Assembly: GCF_000426625.1 (NCBI RefSeq)
Contig: NZ_KE384548.1
Coordinates: forward strand, 558,001 to 622,000
Length of the DNA: 64,000 bases
From: Psychrilyobacter atlanticus DSM 19335
GTDB lineage: Bacteria; Fusobacteriota; Fusobacteriia; Fusobacteriales; Fusobacteriaceae
Reading direction: 5' to 3'
The position numbers were made by a program, and so were the translations under genes. Positions 43,192-52,558 of the stretch are shown piece by piece. The notes below the pieces were generated by a model that saw only the letters and a program-made list of their open reading frames with translations, did no database searches and was not told where the DNA came from. Each line of letters opens with the position of its first letter. The stretch's first letter is position 1.

Positions 43192-43712
43192 AAGAACTCT
43201 CCTTAAAATCAGAGATATAAGAACCTTGATTTTCCCTTTGTTTTATTTGAATCGCAGTAAAATGTTAAAACCTTAATAATTATTTATACAGATATATATT
43301 TTTTTTCCTTTTATTATAATAAGAGAAAATATAAACTAAATATAATTTATGGGGGGGAATAAGAATGCACAGTCGAATTTCTTATAAAGCTCTAAGAAAT
43401 AAAATGATAAATTAAAATAAATTTTGAATTTATTTTATTTAGAGGTAGACTTTATTATAGATAGCTTTTTTCTTAGAAAAATAATATTTTTTTTAAATTT
43501 GATCTCCCAATAAAAATTTAATTTTATTTGTTGGAGGATTACGAGTGTTATTTTTTTAGTATTTACTGTATATCAGTTATAAATATTCGGTAATTATACA
43601 AAAAATAAGGAAATAGTACACTTGTTTATTTTTTTTGTTGACAAATAAGAAAAAATGAAGTAATATTATCTTAGAAAGAGCTTAAAAAAATAAGAGGAAA
43701 TAGGGAGGAAAT
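43192..43712. other. 521-base intergenic region
   Basis: Between the divergent GGDEF-EAL and substrate-binding-protein genes. It holds the minus-strand GGAGAG ribosome-binding site near 43197-43202, a GGGGGGG followed by a 16-codon frame at 43365-43415, an AT-rich inverted repeat near 43418-43440, another inverted repeat around 43502-43545 that includes GGAGG, and the promoter at 43638-43666. I see no tRNA or c-di-GMP riboswitch consensus. Confidence 0.5.
43638..43666 (+). promoter_or_regulatory. Consensus promoter of the oligopeptide operon
   Basis: TTGACA (43638-43643), a 17-base spacer and TAATAT (43661-43666) lie 46 bases before the start codon, preceded by an A/T-rich upstream tract. 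Near-perfect sigma-70 promoter, consistent with high expression of a binding protein. Confidence 0.85.
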
Positions 43713-45236
43713 ATGAAAAAAGTTTTATTATTGATTTCATCATTGGTTGTCTTATTAACACTAACAGCCTGTGGTGGCGGGGAAAAAGAAACTAAGGTAA
43801 AAGATACATTGGTGGTAGCTCAAGGGGCTGACGCTAAATCATTGGATCCACATGCATCAAATGACCAACCATCATCTAGAGTATCGGCACAAATTTATAA
43901 TGGTTTGGTATCGACTGATGGAGATATGAATATTGTACCTGCACTTGCTGAATCATGGGATCAACCAGATCCGAAAACAACTATCTTTCATTTAAGAAAG
44001 GGAGTAAAATTCCACAATGGAGAGGAATTAAAAGCATCAGATGTTAAATTTACAATTGAAGGGATGTTAGCTTCACCAACAATTCATCACATTATAGAAG
44101 CTGTAGATAAAGTTGAAGTAATAGACGATTATACAGTTAAGATCATTACAAAAGAACCATTTGGACCATTATTACATCATTTAGCACATACAGCATCTTC
44201 TATCTTAAACGAAAAAGCTGTTACTGAAGCTGGAGACGACTATGGACAAAATCCAGTAGGAACAGGACCATATGCATTTGTAAAATGGGATTCTGGAGAT
44301 AAAATTGTGTTAAAAGCAAATAAAGATTACTTCTTAGGAGCTCCTAAAGTTGAAAATGTAATCTTTAGAAATATAACTGAAGGAACAAACAGAACTATTA
44401 GTTTAGAAACTGGAGAAGTAGATATCGCATATGATATTGAACCTATTGACAAAAATCAAGTTAAAGGTAATGAAAATTTAGACTTAATAGAAGAAGAGTC
44501 GTTATCTATGGCATATATCGGATTTAACTTCGATAAAGCTCCATTTGATAATAAATTAGTTAGACAAGCTATTGGACATGCAATAGATGTAGATATCATC
44601 ATCGATGTAGTATTAGATGGTGCTGGATCAAAAGCAAATTCACCTATCGGACCAAAAGTATTTGGATATGATAAAGATGCAAAATCATATGATTATAATC
44701 CAGAATTAGCTAAGAAATTATTAGCAGAAGCAGGATATGCAGATGGCTTCAAAACTACAATCTGGACAAATGATAACCCAGTAAGATTACAAATTGCAAC
44801 TATTGTACAGGATCAATTAAAACAAGTAGGAATAGAGATGGCAGTAGAACCAGTAGAATGGGGAGCTTATTTAGATGGAACTGCAAGAGGAGATCATGAG
44901 ATGTTTATCTTAGGTTGGGTTACTACAACAGGAGATGCTGACTATGGATTAAATGCCTTATTTAATAGTGCTAACATCGGTGGAGCTGGAAACAGATCTT
45001 TCTATGCGAACAAAGATGTAGACAAGTGGTTAGATGAAGCAAAATCATCTACAGACCCACAAGAAAGATTAGAATTATATGCTAAAATTCAAAAGCAAAT
45101 CATGGAAGACTTACCAGTAGATCCATTATATTACCAAACAATGAATGCTGGTATTAATAAAGATGTAAAAGGATTTAAATTAAATCCAGCAGGACATCAT
45201 AAGATCTACGGAGTATATTTTGATCAACAAAAATAA
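43713..45236 (+). CDS. dppA: ABC transporter peptide-binding lipoprotein (DppA/OppA-like)
   Basis: 507 residues. Lipobox LLTLTAC with Cys near residue 20. Family SBP_bac_5 features: DTLVVAQGADAKSLDPHASND near 31, KGVKFHNGEELKASDVKFTIE near 95 and VGTGPYAFVKWDSGDKIVLKAN near 180. The protein sits at the outer face of the inner membrane and delivers dipeptides or oligopeptides, or possibly glutathione, to the permease. AGGGAGG precedes the ATG. A terminator after it would give more binding protein than permease. Confidence 0.92.
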   Translation: MKKVLLLISSLVVLLTLTACGGGEKETKVKDTLVVAQGADAKSLDPHASNDQPSSRVSAQIYNGLVSTDGDMNIVPALAESWDQPDPKTTIFHLRKGVKFHNGEELKASDVKFTIEGMLASPTIHHIIEAVDKVEVIDDYTVKIITKEPFGPLLHHLAHTASSILNEKAVTEAGDDYGQNPVGTGPYAFVKWDSGDKIVLKANKDYFLGAPKVENVIFRNITEGTNRTISLETGEVDIAYDIEPIDKNQVKGNENLDLIEEESLSMAYIGFNFDKAPFDNKLVRQAIGHAIDVDIIIDVVLDGAGSKANSPIGPKVFGYDKDAKSYDYNPELAKKLLAEAGYADGFKTTIWTNDNPVRLQIATIVQDQLKQVGIEMAVEPVEWGAYLDGTARGDHEMFILGWVTTTGDADYGLNALFNSANIGGAGNRSFYANKDVDKWLDEAKSSTDPQERLELYAKIQKQIMEDLPVDPLYYQTMNAGINKDVKGFKLNPAGHHKIYGVYFDQQK

Positions 45237-45241
45237 TCTTA

Positions 45242-45283
45242 ATTGCCCTCTGAAATAATTAATTTTAGAGGGTAATTTTTTTA
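45242..45283 (+). terminator. Attenuating terminator between binding protein and permease genes
   Basis: ATTGCCCTCTGAAA pairs with TTTTAGAGGGTAAT, followed by a T-run. Partial read-through here is a common way to express the binding protein above the membrane components. Confidence 0.8.
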
Positions 45284-45313
45284 AGAAATAAATGTAAAAA
45301 TCAGGGAGGGAAC

Positions 45314-46240
45314 ATGCATAAGTATATATTTAAAAGATTATTATTATTGATACCTGTTTTATTAGGTGTATCATTTTTAGTATTTTCAATAATGTCATTT
45401 ACACCTGGAGACCCAGCTCAACTTATTTTAGGAGAAAGTGCTCCTGAGGCACAGGTTTTAGCATTAAGAGAGGAAATGGGATTGAATGATCCATTCATAA
45501 TGCAGTATGGAAGATTTGTTCTAAACGCAGTACAAGGCGATTTTGGAAGATCATATACAAGTGGTAGAGAGGTATTTGGTGAGATATTCCAAAGATTTCC
45601 AAACACATTGATCTTAGCAATAATTGGTGTAATAATAGCAATATTAATTGGTATACCAGTAGGGATTATATCAGCGACAAAACAATATTCTATAATGGAT
45701 AGTACCAGTATGATTGCAGCACTTTTAGGTGTAGCAATGCCAAACTTCTGGTTAGGACTTATGTTGATCTTATTTTTCTCAGTAGGATTGGGATGGCTAC
45801 CATCAGGTGGATTTGGTGGCTGGAAGAGTTTGATCCTTCCGTCAATTACATTAGGAACAGGAGCAGCAGCAATAATTACTCGTATGACTAGATCGTCGAT
45901 GTTAGAAGTAATTAGACAAGATTACATTAGAACAGCTAGAGCCAAGGGAGTTACTGAGAAAAAAGTTATAAATAAGCATGCTTTGAAAAATGCATTAATT
46001 CCAGTAATCACAGTTGTAGGATTACAATTTGGATACCTATTAGGTGGAGCTGTACTTACAGAAACTGTTTATTCTTGGCCGGGAGTAGGAAGAATGATGG
46101 TAGAAGCTATTAGAAGTAAAGATACACCAGTTGTATTAGCAGCGGTTTTATTCCTTGCGACAACGTTCTCAATAGTAAATTTATTTGTAGATATATTATA
46201 TGGATTTGTAGACCCTAGGGTAAAATCTCAATATAAATAA
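45314..46240 (+). CDS. dppB: Peptide ABC transporter permease (DppB-like)
   Basis: 308 residues with six transmembrane helices. Begins MHKYIFKRLLLLIPVLLGVS, typical of DppB/OppB. The ATPase-contact EAA-type loop is around RTARAKGVTEKKVINKHALKNALIPV (about 210-236). It forms the membrane channel with the next gene product. GGGAGGG upstream of the ATG. Confidence 0.93.
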   Translation: MHKYIFKRLLLLIPVLLGVSFLVFSIMSFTPGDPAQLILGESAPEAQVLALREEMGLNDPFIMQYGRFVLNAVQGDFGRSYTSGREVFGEIFQRFPNTLILAIIGVIIAILIGIPVGIISATKQYSIMDSTSMIAALLGVAMPNFWLGLMLILFFSVGLGWLPSGGFGGWKSLILPSITLGTGAAAIITRMTRSSMLEVIRQDYIRTARAKGVTEKKVINKHALKNALIPVITVVGLQFGYLLGGAVLTETVYSWPGVGRMMVEAIRSKDTPVVLAAVLFLATTFSIVNLFVDILYGFVDPRVKSQYK

Positions 46241-46255
46241 AAGGAGGATTTAATT

Positions 46256-47167
46256 ATGTCAGAAGTACTAAGCAGTGAAAATATAGAGAAAAATTCTTCT
46301 GTTGAAACTGTAAATAAAAAAAGAAGTCAAATGGCTGAAGTGTGGAGAAGGTTGAAAAAAAATAATATGGCTATGGCCGGTCTTGCAATCTTAGGAGTAA
46401 TAGTATTGTTAGCAATTTTTGCTGATGTTATTGCACCATACGACAGTGTAGCAATAAAGCAAAATTTAAAAGATAGATTACAAAGCCCAAGTGGAGCACA
46501 TATTTTTGGAACAGATGAATATGGTAGGGACATGTTTGCCAGACTTATTCATGGTGCTCGTGTATCACTACAAGTTGGTATTTTAGCTGTGGGAATCTCT
46601 ATCGTTATTGGTGGAACATTAGGAGCAGTAGCTGGTTATTATGGTGGTAAACTAGATAACGTTGTCATGAGAATCATGGATGTTTTCCTTGCAGTACCTA
46701 GTATCTTATTAGCTATTGCCATCGTTTCGGCATTGGGGCCAAACTTATTTAATCTTATGCTTGCAATCAGTATATCTTCAGTTCCAGGGTATGCAAGAAT
46801 TGTAAGAGCATCTGTAATCTCAATAAGAGACCAGGAATTTGTAGAAGCTGCAAAAGCCATTGGGGCAGATGATTTTAGAATTATATTTAAACATATCATA
46901 CCAAATGCACTTGCTCCAGTAATCGTTCAAGGAACACTAGGAGTAGCAGGGGCAATACTTTCTACAGCTGGACTTAGTTTTATAGGAATGGGAATTCAAC
47001 CACCCGCACCAGAATGGGGAGCAATGCTTTCTGGAGGTAGACAATACCTTAGATATGCACCTCATGTAACGACTATTCCAGGTATAGCAATAGTAATTAC
47101 TATCTTAGCTTTAAACTTAGTTGGAGATGGACTTAGAGATGCATTGGATCCAAGATTAAAATCTTAA
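46256..47167 (+). CDS. dppC: Peptide ABC transporter permease (DppC-like)
   Basis: 303 residues. A hydrophilic N-terminus with RSQMAEVWRRLKKN is followed by six helices. The segment HIFGTDEYGRDMFARLIHGARVSLQVG (about 81-107) and the EAA loop EFVEAAKAIGADDFRIIFKHIIPNAL (about 195-220) are diagnostic of DppC/OppC. Second permease subunit; starts 15 bases after dppB. Confidence 0.93.
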   Translation: MSEVLSSENIEKNSSVETVNKKRSQMAEVWRRLKKNNMAMAGLAILGVIVLLAIFADVIAPYDSVAIKQNLKDRLQSPSGAHIFGTDEYGRDMFARLIHGARVSLQVGILAVGISIVIGGTLGAVAGYYGGKLDNVVMRIMDVFLAVPSILLAIAIVSALGPNLFNLMLAISISSVPGYARIVRASVISIRDQEFVEAAKAIGADDFRIIFKHIIPNALAPVIVQGTLGVAGAILSTAGLSFIGMGIQPPAPEWGAMLSGGRQYLRYAPHVTTIPGIAIVITILALNLVGDGLRDALDPRLKS

Positions 47168-47192
47168 TTAAATAAAAAAGGAGACACACCTT

Positions 47193-48176
47193 ATGAGTGA
47201 TAAATTATTAAATATAAAAGATCTTACTATTCAATATAAGACTGAAGACGGAGTAGTAAAAGCAGTAAATGGTATAAATTTAGATTTAAAAGAGGGAGAA
47301 ACATTAGGTCTAGTAGGAGAAACTGGAGCAGGAAAAACTACAACAGCTTTAGGAATGATGAGATTGATCCCAAATCCTCCAGGAGAAATAATGAGTGGAA
47401 ATATTGAATTTGAAGGAAGGGATTTATTGTCACTTTCTGAAGATGATATGAGAGGAATTAGAGGAAACAAGATCTCTATGATATTTCAAGATCCAATGAC
47501 ATCATTAAATCCAGTATTGAGTGTTGGGGAGCAAATATCAGAAGTAATCTTAATTCATCAGGATATAAATGTTGAAACAGCAGTTGATAAAGCTAAAGAA
47601 ATGCTGGAGTTAGTAGGTATTCCAGGAGCAAGATATAATGACTATCCCCATCAATTTTCTGGTGGAATGAAACAAAGGGTGGTAATTGCCATTGCACTTG
47701 CGTGTAATCCAAAGTTGCTTATAGCGGATGAGCCTACAACAGCTTTAGATGTTACTATCCAAGCTCAAGTATTGGATCTTATGAACAATTTGAAAGAAAA
47801 GTTTAAAACAGCTATGCTTATGATTACACATGATCTAGGTGTAGTAGCTCAAGTTTGTGATAAAGTAGCTATAATGTATGGTGGAGAAATTATAGAGTAT
47901 GGAAAGATAGAGGATATATTTGAATCTACAAAACATCCATATACAATGGGATTATTTGGTTCTATACCAAGTTTAGATAGTGATGTTACTAGACTTAACC
48001 CAATCAAGGGAAGTATGCCGGATCCAACAAATCTACCTTCTGGATGTCCATTTCATCCTAGATGCGATAAAGCAAGAGATATTTGTTCTAGCAGAGTACC
48101 TAAACATACAAATGTTGATGGACACAGAATTAAGTGTCTAATGTTTGAAGAAGATATTAAACAAGAATGGATATAG
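47193..48176 (+). CDS. dppD: Peptide ABC transporter ATPase (DppD-like)
   Basis: 327 residues. Walker [10 protein letters not shown] (near 43), Q-loop [10 protein letters not shown], signature FSGGMKQR (near 154), Walker [13 protein letters not shown] (near 174) and H-loop [10 protein letters not shown]. The C-terminal oligopeptide-transporter extension has the Cys cluster [14 protein letters not shown] (near 285-298), which can hold an iron-sulfur cluster in this family. Pairs with the next gene as a heterodimer. Confidence 0.93.
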   Translation: MSDKLLNIKDLTIQYKTEDGVVKAVNGINLDLKEGETLGLVGETGAGKTTTALGMMRLIPNPPGEIMSGNIEFEGRDLLSLSEDDMRGIRGNKISMIFQDPMTSLNPVLSVGEQISEVILIHQDINVETAVDKAKEMLELVGIPGARYNDYPHQFSGGMKQRVVIAIALACNPKLLIADEPTTALDVTIQAQVLDLMNNLKEKFKTAMLMITHDLGVVAQVCDKVAIMYGGEIIEYGKIEDIFESTKHPYTMGLFGSIPSLDSDVTRLNPIKGSMPDPTNLPSGCPFHPRCDKARDICSSRVPKHTNVDGHRIKCLMFEEDIKQEWI

Positions 48177-48188
48177 GGAGGAATAAAG

Positions 48189-49157
48189 GTGGCAGATAAA
48201 ATATTAGAAGTAAGAAATTTAAAAAAACATTTTAAAACTCCTAAAGGGATGCTGCATGCAGTAGACGGGGTAAATTTTTCTATAGAAAAAGGTAAGACTC
48301 TAGGGATAGTAGGAGAATCTGGGTGTGGTAAATCTACAACTGGAAGAGTAATTCTTAGACTTTTAGAAGCTACAGATGGAGAGATATTTTTCGAAGGTCA
48401 AAGTATAAGGGAATTTGATAAAAATCAAATGAGAAAATTAAGAGAAGATATGCAAATAATATTCCAAGATCCATTTGCCTCTCTAAACCCAAGAATGACT
48501 GTAAGTGAGATTATAGGAGAACCATTAATTATACATAAATTAGTTAGCAACAAAAAAGAGTTAAGTAGTAAAGTGAAGGAATTGATGGACTTAGTAGGAT
48601 TAAGTCAAAGATTATTAAATACATATCCCCATGAATTAGATGGTGGAAGAAGACAAAGAATTGGTATAGCTCGTGCATTGTCATTAAATCCAAAGTTTAT
48701 TGTCTGTGATGAACCTGTATCAGCATTAGATGTATCTATCCAAGCTCAAGTTTTGAACCTTATGCAGGATCTACAACAAAAATTGGGATTAACTTTTATG
48801 TTTATCACTCATGATTTGTCTGTAGTTAAGCATTTTTCAGATGATATTGCAGTAATGTATTTGGGTCAATTAGTAGAGAAAGCACCATCTGCTGTATTGT
48901 TTAAAAATCCAAGACATCCATATACAAAAGCTCTACTCTCTGCGATACCAGTAGCAAGCCTAAAGCATAAGATGGATAGGATTGAGTTACACGGAGAGAT
49001 AACTTCTCCGATAAATCCAGAAGAGGGGTGCAGGTTTGCAAAGAGATGTGCATATGTTAGACCTGAATGTAGTCACGGAGATCCTGTATTAAATGAAATT
49101 TCAGATGGACATTTTGTAGCATGTCATCTAGTAGATAATTTAGTACAAAATAGATAG
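48189..49157 (+). CDS. dppF: Peptide ABC transporter ATPase (DppF-like)
   Basis: 322 residues, GTG start after GGGAGGA. Walker A GESGCGKST (near 43), Q-loop FQDPFASLNP, Walker B FIVCDEPVSALD (near 170) and H-loop FITHDLSVVK. The signature reads LDGGRRQR rather than LSGGQRQR; I recall this variant from other DppF-like ATPases. C-terminal Cys residues (CRFAKRCAYVRPEC) match the OppF-type extension. Last gene of the operon, before a terminator. Confidence 0.92.
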   Translation: MADKILEVRNLKKHFKTPKGMLHAVDGVNFSIEKGKTLGIVGESGCGKSTTGRVILRLLEATDGEIFFEGQSIREFDKNQMRKLREDMQIIFQDPFASLNPRMTVSEIIGEPLIIHKLVSNKKELSSKVKELMDLVGLSQRLLNTYPHELDGGRRQRIGIARALSLNPKFIVCDEPVSALDVSIQAQVLNLMQDLQQKLGLTFMFITHDLSVVKHFSDDIAVMYLGQLVEKAPSAVLFKNPRHPYTKALLSAIPVASLKHKMDRIELHGEITSPINPEEGCRFAKRCAYVRPECSHGDPVLNEISDGHFVACHLVDNLVQNR

Positions 49158-49169
49158 AATTAAAATTTA

Positions 49170-49201
49170 AAAAATCAGGAGAATTTTTTCCTGATTTTTT
49201 A
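49170..49201 (+). terminator. Rho-independent terminator of the oligopeptide operon
   Basis: AAAAATCAGGAGAA pairs with TTTTCCTGATTTTT and runs into further T residues, 13 bases after the dppF stop. Confidence 0.85.
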
Positions 49202-49297
49202 ATGTGAATAATTTTGTATTTTCCAGTCTTCTTTCAAAGGTCTTAATAGGATAGAAGTAATTGTAGAATAAGTTCTATTCTATATTTTACTTTTTTA

Positions 49298-49326
49298 TTG
49301 AACTTTTTCTTAGATTAAAGTATAAT
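49298..49326 (+). promoter_or_regulatory. Promoter of the alpha/beta hydrolase gene
   Basis: TTGAAC (49298-49303), a 17-base spacer and TATAAT (49321-49326) lie 38 bases before the start codon. Good sigma-70 match. Confidence 0.75.
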
Positions 49327-49364
49327 TATAGTTGATTTTTGGACAATTAAATAGGAGGAACAAG

Positions 49365-50240
49365 ATGATAAAAGAATTAGAATTTTATTCAGATGGATAT
49401 AAACTTAAAGGAAACCTCTATCTTCCAGAGGGGTATAATGAAGAGAACCCTCTTCCGCTCATCCTCCTGTGTCATGGTTTTGCAGGAGTAAAAGAACTTC
49501 TTCTTCCCAACTATGCACTAAAATTTGCAGACAAAGGATATGCCGCTTTTACATTTGATTACAGAGGCTTTGGAGGCAGTGAGGGGCCAGCGGGACAGAT
49601 TATTCCAGAGGAACAGGTTAGAGATATAAGAAATGCAATAACATTTATCAGTTCTCAGTCAGAAATCGACTGCGACAAGATCGGATTGTGGGGAACATCT
49701 TTAGGAGGAGCCAACGCTCTTATGACCTCTGCTGTGGATGACAGAATAAAAGCACTTAGTGTACAGATAACATTTGGAGACGGTGAAAGAAACAACACCT
49801 ATAACCTCTCAAAAGAGGATAAAGAAAAAAGAGCACACTCTCTGAATAAATCTTTACTGGCTGCTGCAACGAAGAATAAAGTTATGAAGCTGCCATTAAA
49901 AAAGATTCTTTCAGATACACAGTCTAAAAAGTTTTTTGAGGAGTACAGTCCTTTATTTCCAGAGGCTCTCAAAGCAAAAATACCTTTTATTACCACTAAG
50001 TATATCGATGAGTGGAAACCTGAAAACTACCTTCATAAGATAGATATTCCTGTATTAGTGGTAGGAGCTACCAATGACATGGTAAATCGTCCTGAGGAAT
50101 CTAAAGAGATATTCAATAAGCTTTCTACTAAAAAGAAAAAACTTCTTATGGTAGATTCTACTCATTATGACATCTATATCGATGAAGATCTGGATAAAGT
50201 AAGCTGTGAGCAGCTTAAATGGTATGAGGAGAATCTATAA
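49365..50240 (+). CDS. Alpha/beta hydrolase
   Basis: 291 residues from the ATG at 49365, which follows AGGAGG; a longer in-frame start lacks a site. The fold is clear: oxyanion region LLCHGFAGVKELL (near 36), YRGFGGSEGP (near 67), nucleophile elbow GTSLGG (Ser near 107), acid Asp in VGATNDMVNRP (near 235) and His in DSTHYDIY (near 266). It resembles dienelactone hydrolase/X-Pro peptidase-like esterases. Substrate unknown. Its stop codon is inside the first direct repeat at 50237. Confidence 0.85.
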   Translation: MIKELEFYSDGYKLKGNLYLPEGYNEENPLPLILLCHGFAGVKELLLPNYALKFADKGYAAFTFDYRGFGGSEGPAGQIIPEEQVRDIRNAITFISSQSEIDCDKIGLWGTSLGGANALMTSAVDDRIKALSVQITFGDGERNNTYNLSKEDKEKRAHSLNKSLLAAATKNKVMKLPLKKILSDTQSKKFFEEYSPLFPEALKAKIPFITTKYIDEWKPENYLHKIDIPVLVVGATNDMVNRPEESKEIFNKLSTKKKKLLMVDSTHYDIYIDEDLDKVSCEQLKWYEENL

Positions 50241-50303
50241 TTTTTTAAACTTAGTTAATATAATGTAGGTTTGAAAAATTATATAAAAAGAGAGAGTTTA
50301 ATT
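50237..50303 (+). repeat. Direct repeat, left copy
   Basis: Begins ATAATTTTTTAAACTTAGTT and matches 56051-56118. The first 32 bases are identical and the next 18 or so differ at a few positions; both copies then run into an A-rich, GAG-rich stretch and GTTTAATTTA. The copies flank 5.8 kb with an IS remnant, a plasmid-type initiator, a PTS operon and a porin. Confidence 0.75.
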
Positions 50304-50328
50304 TAAACTGAACCCTTTGTCAAGAACA

Positions 50329-50472
50329 CTAAAAAAGATGGTTATATATTCTTAAAAGATGATTTCTGTATTGTGCAGGAGTCATCTTTTTTAAGTTTCG
50401 TTGATACCTATAGTTAGAATAGTAATACATATATTTAGGTAGTTCTTTCTTTATATAATGTTTTTTAAAGGC
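50329..50472 (-). pseudogene. IS3-family transposase C-terminal remnant
   Basis: The minus strand encodes about 47 residues ending at a TAG, including KKELPKYMYYYSNYRYQ and LKKMTPAQYRNHLL, the typical end of IS3-family (IS150-like) OrfB. The DDE catalytic core is absent. The frame starts only two bases from the stop of the rep gene at 50474. Bases 50307-50328 (TGAACCCTTTGTCAAGAACA) look like the IS terminus. The other end of the element is missing. Confidence 0.75.
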
Positions 50473-50473
50473 T

Positions 50474-51616
50474 TTAAACTTCTTCTTTTAAATTCATATA
50501 TATTTTTATACTAGACTTTTCTTTGGAATTAAATCTGACTTTTATTTTCCATGGGAATATATTGTAGTTAAAAATTCCATTCATCCTTAGATGTTGCAAT
50601 TCTTTCAAAAAATAGTAGTTATAACTGAAATTAAAAATAGAAAGTTCCTTATATAATCGCCCTTCAATCTTAAAACAAGAGGTGAAATTTTCAGAGATAT
50701 CTATAATTTTTACAGTTTCATCTTTTAATCTGTAGTGACTTTTTAATGCGGCCTCTAAAAAAACATCAATAGGGGGAGCAAAATTTAATTTAATTTTATC
50801 AATTAATTTTAAAATTATTTGTGGTTCTCCTTCATCTAGAGAAGATTCAATTAATTTACTTATTTTAGGTATATCATGGATCTTATTTTTAATTGAATGT
50901 ATGGTTATATTTGTATTTTTTAAAATTTCATCTTTTTCACTATCGATAAATGAAAACTTTAAACATGTTATTTTATTTGTTTTTCCTTGACCATTTTTAA
51001 TTTTTTCATAATGGATATGGATTTTAGAAGACTTATTTATATCGTTGATAATAGGTTTTATAATATTTTTTTCAAAATCATAAAATCTTTCATAATAATC
51101 ATCTTCAACTCCTAGGATTTCTTTTAATTGAGTTATATTATACTCAAATTTTTTAGAGTCATAGTTTTCAATTATTTTGGGGTAAAAATTAAATGTATGT
51201 TTTTCTTTAAACCTTATGAACGTTGATAGATCTATTCTATGAAAGATAGATTTTTTATCCAATGAGTAGATCAGCTCCAAAGGAGGAGTGACATATACTC
51301 CATCATTTTTAAGGTAGATAGAGTTCAAAAGATAAAATTCTCCTTGAATAGTTTCTTTCTCTAAATTTATCAATGTAAAAAACATTTTTTTCTTACTCAG
51401 TCTCAAAATATTTTTCTTTATTTCTAAAATATCTTTAGATTTATATATTCCATATAGTTCACCTAAAGAAAAAAAAGCTATATGAGAATTAATTGATATT
51501 TTTTTTATCAATTTATCCAAAAATATTTTTTCTTTTGATTTTAATTTAGGTTCGATTTTTAGAGAAAATGATTTCTCAAATGATTCTGCATCTAAAAAAA
51601 TAGAATTTTTTGACAT
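50474..51616 (-). CDS. Rep_3-family (RepB-like) plasmid replication initiator
   Basis: 380 residues. The segment FEYNITQLKEILGVEDDYYERFYDFEKNIIKPIINDIN (about residues 157-194) followed by KIHIHYEKIKNG and CLKFSFID is the second winged-helix part of Rep_3 initiators. The N-terminal half contains a matching first domain. Such proteins bind iterons to start theta replication. AGGAGG precedes the ATG. No clear iterons are seen in the 270 bases upstream. A plasmid-type initiator here suggests a former integrated plasmid. The C-terminal 130 residues are divergent, so the family call is moderate. Confidence 0.65.
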   Translation of the reverse strand: MSKNSIFLDAESFEKSFSLKIEPKLKSKEKIFLDKLIKKISINSHIAFFSLGELYGIYKSKDILEIKKNILRLSKKKMFFTLINLEKETIQGEFYLLNSIYLKNDGVYVTPPLELIYSLDKKSIFHRIDLSTFIRFKEKHTFNFYPKIIENYDSKKFEYNITQLKEILGVEDDYYERFYDFEKNIIKPIINDINKSSKIHIHYEKIKNGQGKTNKITCLKFSFIDSEKDEILKNTNITIHSIKNKIHDIPKISKLIESSLDEGEPQIILKLIDKIKLNFAPPIDVFLEAALKSHYRLKDETVKIIDISENFTSCFKIEGRLYKELSIFNFSYNYYFLKELQHLRMNGIFNYNIFPWKIKVRFNSKEKSSIKIYMNLKEEV

Positions 51617-51886
51617 TTTTTACAACCTCCTAAAATTATTTTGTGGATTCTAAGGGTTAAATCTTTAATATTTGACGAAATAAATATAAAAGTTAATCGT
51701 TATATACTGATTATACTTTGAAAAAAAGTAAAAGTATATATTTTATCAACTAAATTAGACGAAAAAAACTTTTTTTTTGAGGGATTTGCTTTTGAATAGT
51801 TCATAATATACACTTGCAGTATAGAAGATGGTTAAAAGAAATTTATTTTAATTTGAAAAAAGAATGGATTCTTAGGAGGGGTAAAA

Positions 51887-52195
51887 ATGAAAAAAATATT
51901 ATTATTATGTAGTGCAGGAATGTCGACAAGTATAGTAGTAAAAAAAATGAGAGAGGCTGCAGAGTTAAAAGGAATTGAGTGTGAAATAGAAGCAATGGGG
52001 TTGGAACAATTTCATTTGAATTTAGATGAGTATGATGTCTTCTTATTAGGTCCACAAGTAAGATTTAAAAAAGATGAGTTAAATAAAATAGCTAATGAAG
52101 TTAATAAAACTGTAGAAGTTATCAACAGTATGGACTATGGAATGATGAAAGGGGAAAAAATATTAGATTTTGCTCTAGAGCTAATAGGGAAATAA
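51887..52195 (+). CDS. PTS IIB component, lactose/chitobiose class
   Basis: 102 residues. Starts KKILLLCSAGMSTSIVV with the phosphocysteine in LLCSAGMSTS near residue 8, the typical IIB-cellobiose/chitobiose P-loop, and has FLLGPQVRFKKDEL near 53. It transfers phosphate from IIA to the incoming sugar at IIC. AGGAGGGG precedes the ATG. First gene of a IIB-IIA-IIC-muramidase-porin cluster. Confidence 0.93.
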   Translation: MKKILLLCSAGMSTSIVVKKMREAAELKGIECEIEAMGLEQFHLNLDEYDVFLLGPQVRFKKDELNKIANEVNKTVEVINSMDYGMMKGEKILDFALELIGK

Positions 52196-52205
52196 GGAGG
52201 CTATC

Positions 52206-52505
52206 ATGAATAAATTTACAAAAGAAGAACTTATAGAGGGATTTATGCCAATAATTGCAATGGCAGGAACAGCTAAAAGTATAGCTCTAGAAGCTCTTCG
52301 AAATAAGGATAAAAGAGGATTATTAGAGGCGAGACAACTATTATTAGAAGCCCATGGGGTACATCATAAATATGTAACAGCAGAATGTGAAGATGATGAT
52401 AATGTGGTAGTGGAGTTAAATCTAATAATTGCCCATGCTGAAGATCAATATATGTCAGCTGAGACGATTATTTCGTTAGTAGAAATATTATTAGAAGTTA
52501 TTTAA
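52206..52505 (+). CDS. PTS IIA component, lactose/chitobiose class
   Basis: 99 residues, all helical, as in the trimeric IIA-Lac fold. The likely phosphorylated His is in IIAHAEDQYMSAET (about 76-89); EAHGVHHKYV lies near 50-59. It passes phosphate from HPr to IIB. Begins 10 bases after IIB with AAGGAGG. Confidence 0.9.
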   Translation: MNKFTKEELIEGFMPIIAMAGTAKSIALEALRNKDKRGLLEARQLLLEAHGVHHKYVTAECEDDDNVVVELNLIIAHAEDQYMSAETIISLVEILLEVI

Positions 52506-52558
52506 TCTTAAATAAAATATATTTAAAAAGAATTTTTAATTAGTATAGGGGGAGAATA

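Noticed and set aside
43365-43415. 16-codon leader frame after GGGGGGG upstream of the oligopeptide operon
   Set aside because: It lies more than 200 bases before the operon promoter at 43638, so it is not on the operon transcript, and the peptide shows no attenuator-like codon run.
43192-43712. c-di-GMP riboswitch sought near the GGDEF-EAL gene
   Set aside because: No GEMM-like conserved blocks were found on either strand.
48636-48660. ABC signature LDGGRRQR in the DppF-like ATPase as a possible inactivating change
   Set aside because: This variant is, to my knowledge, found in other DppF-like ATPases, and the Walker motifs and H-loop are intact.
51617-51886. Iterons for the Rep_3-like initiator
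   Set aside because: The region is AT-rich with scattered short similarities but no regular direct repeats of 15-22 bases.
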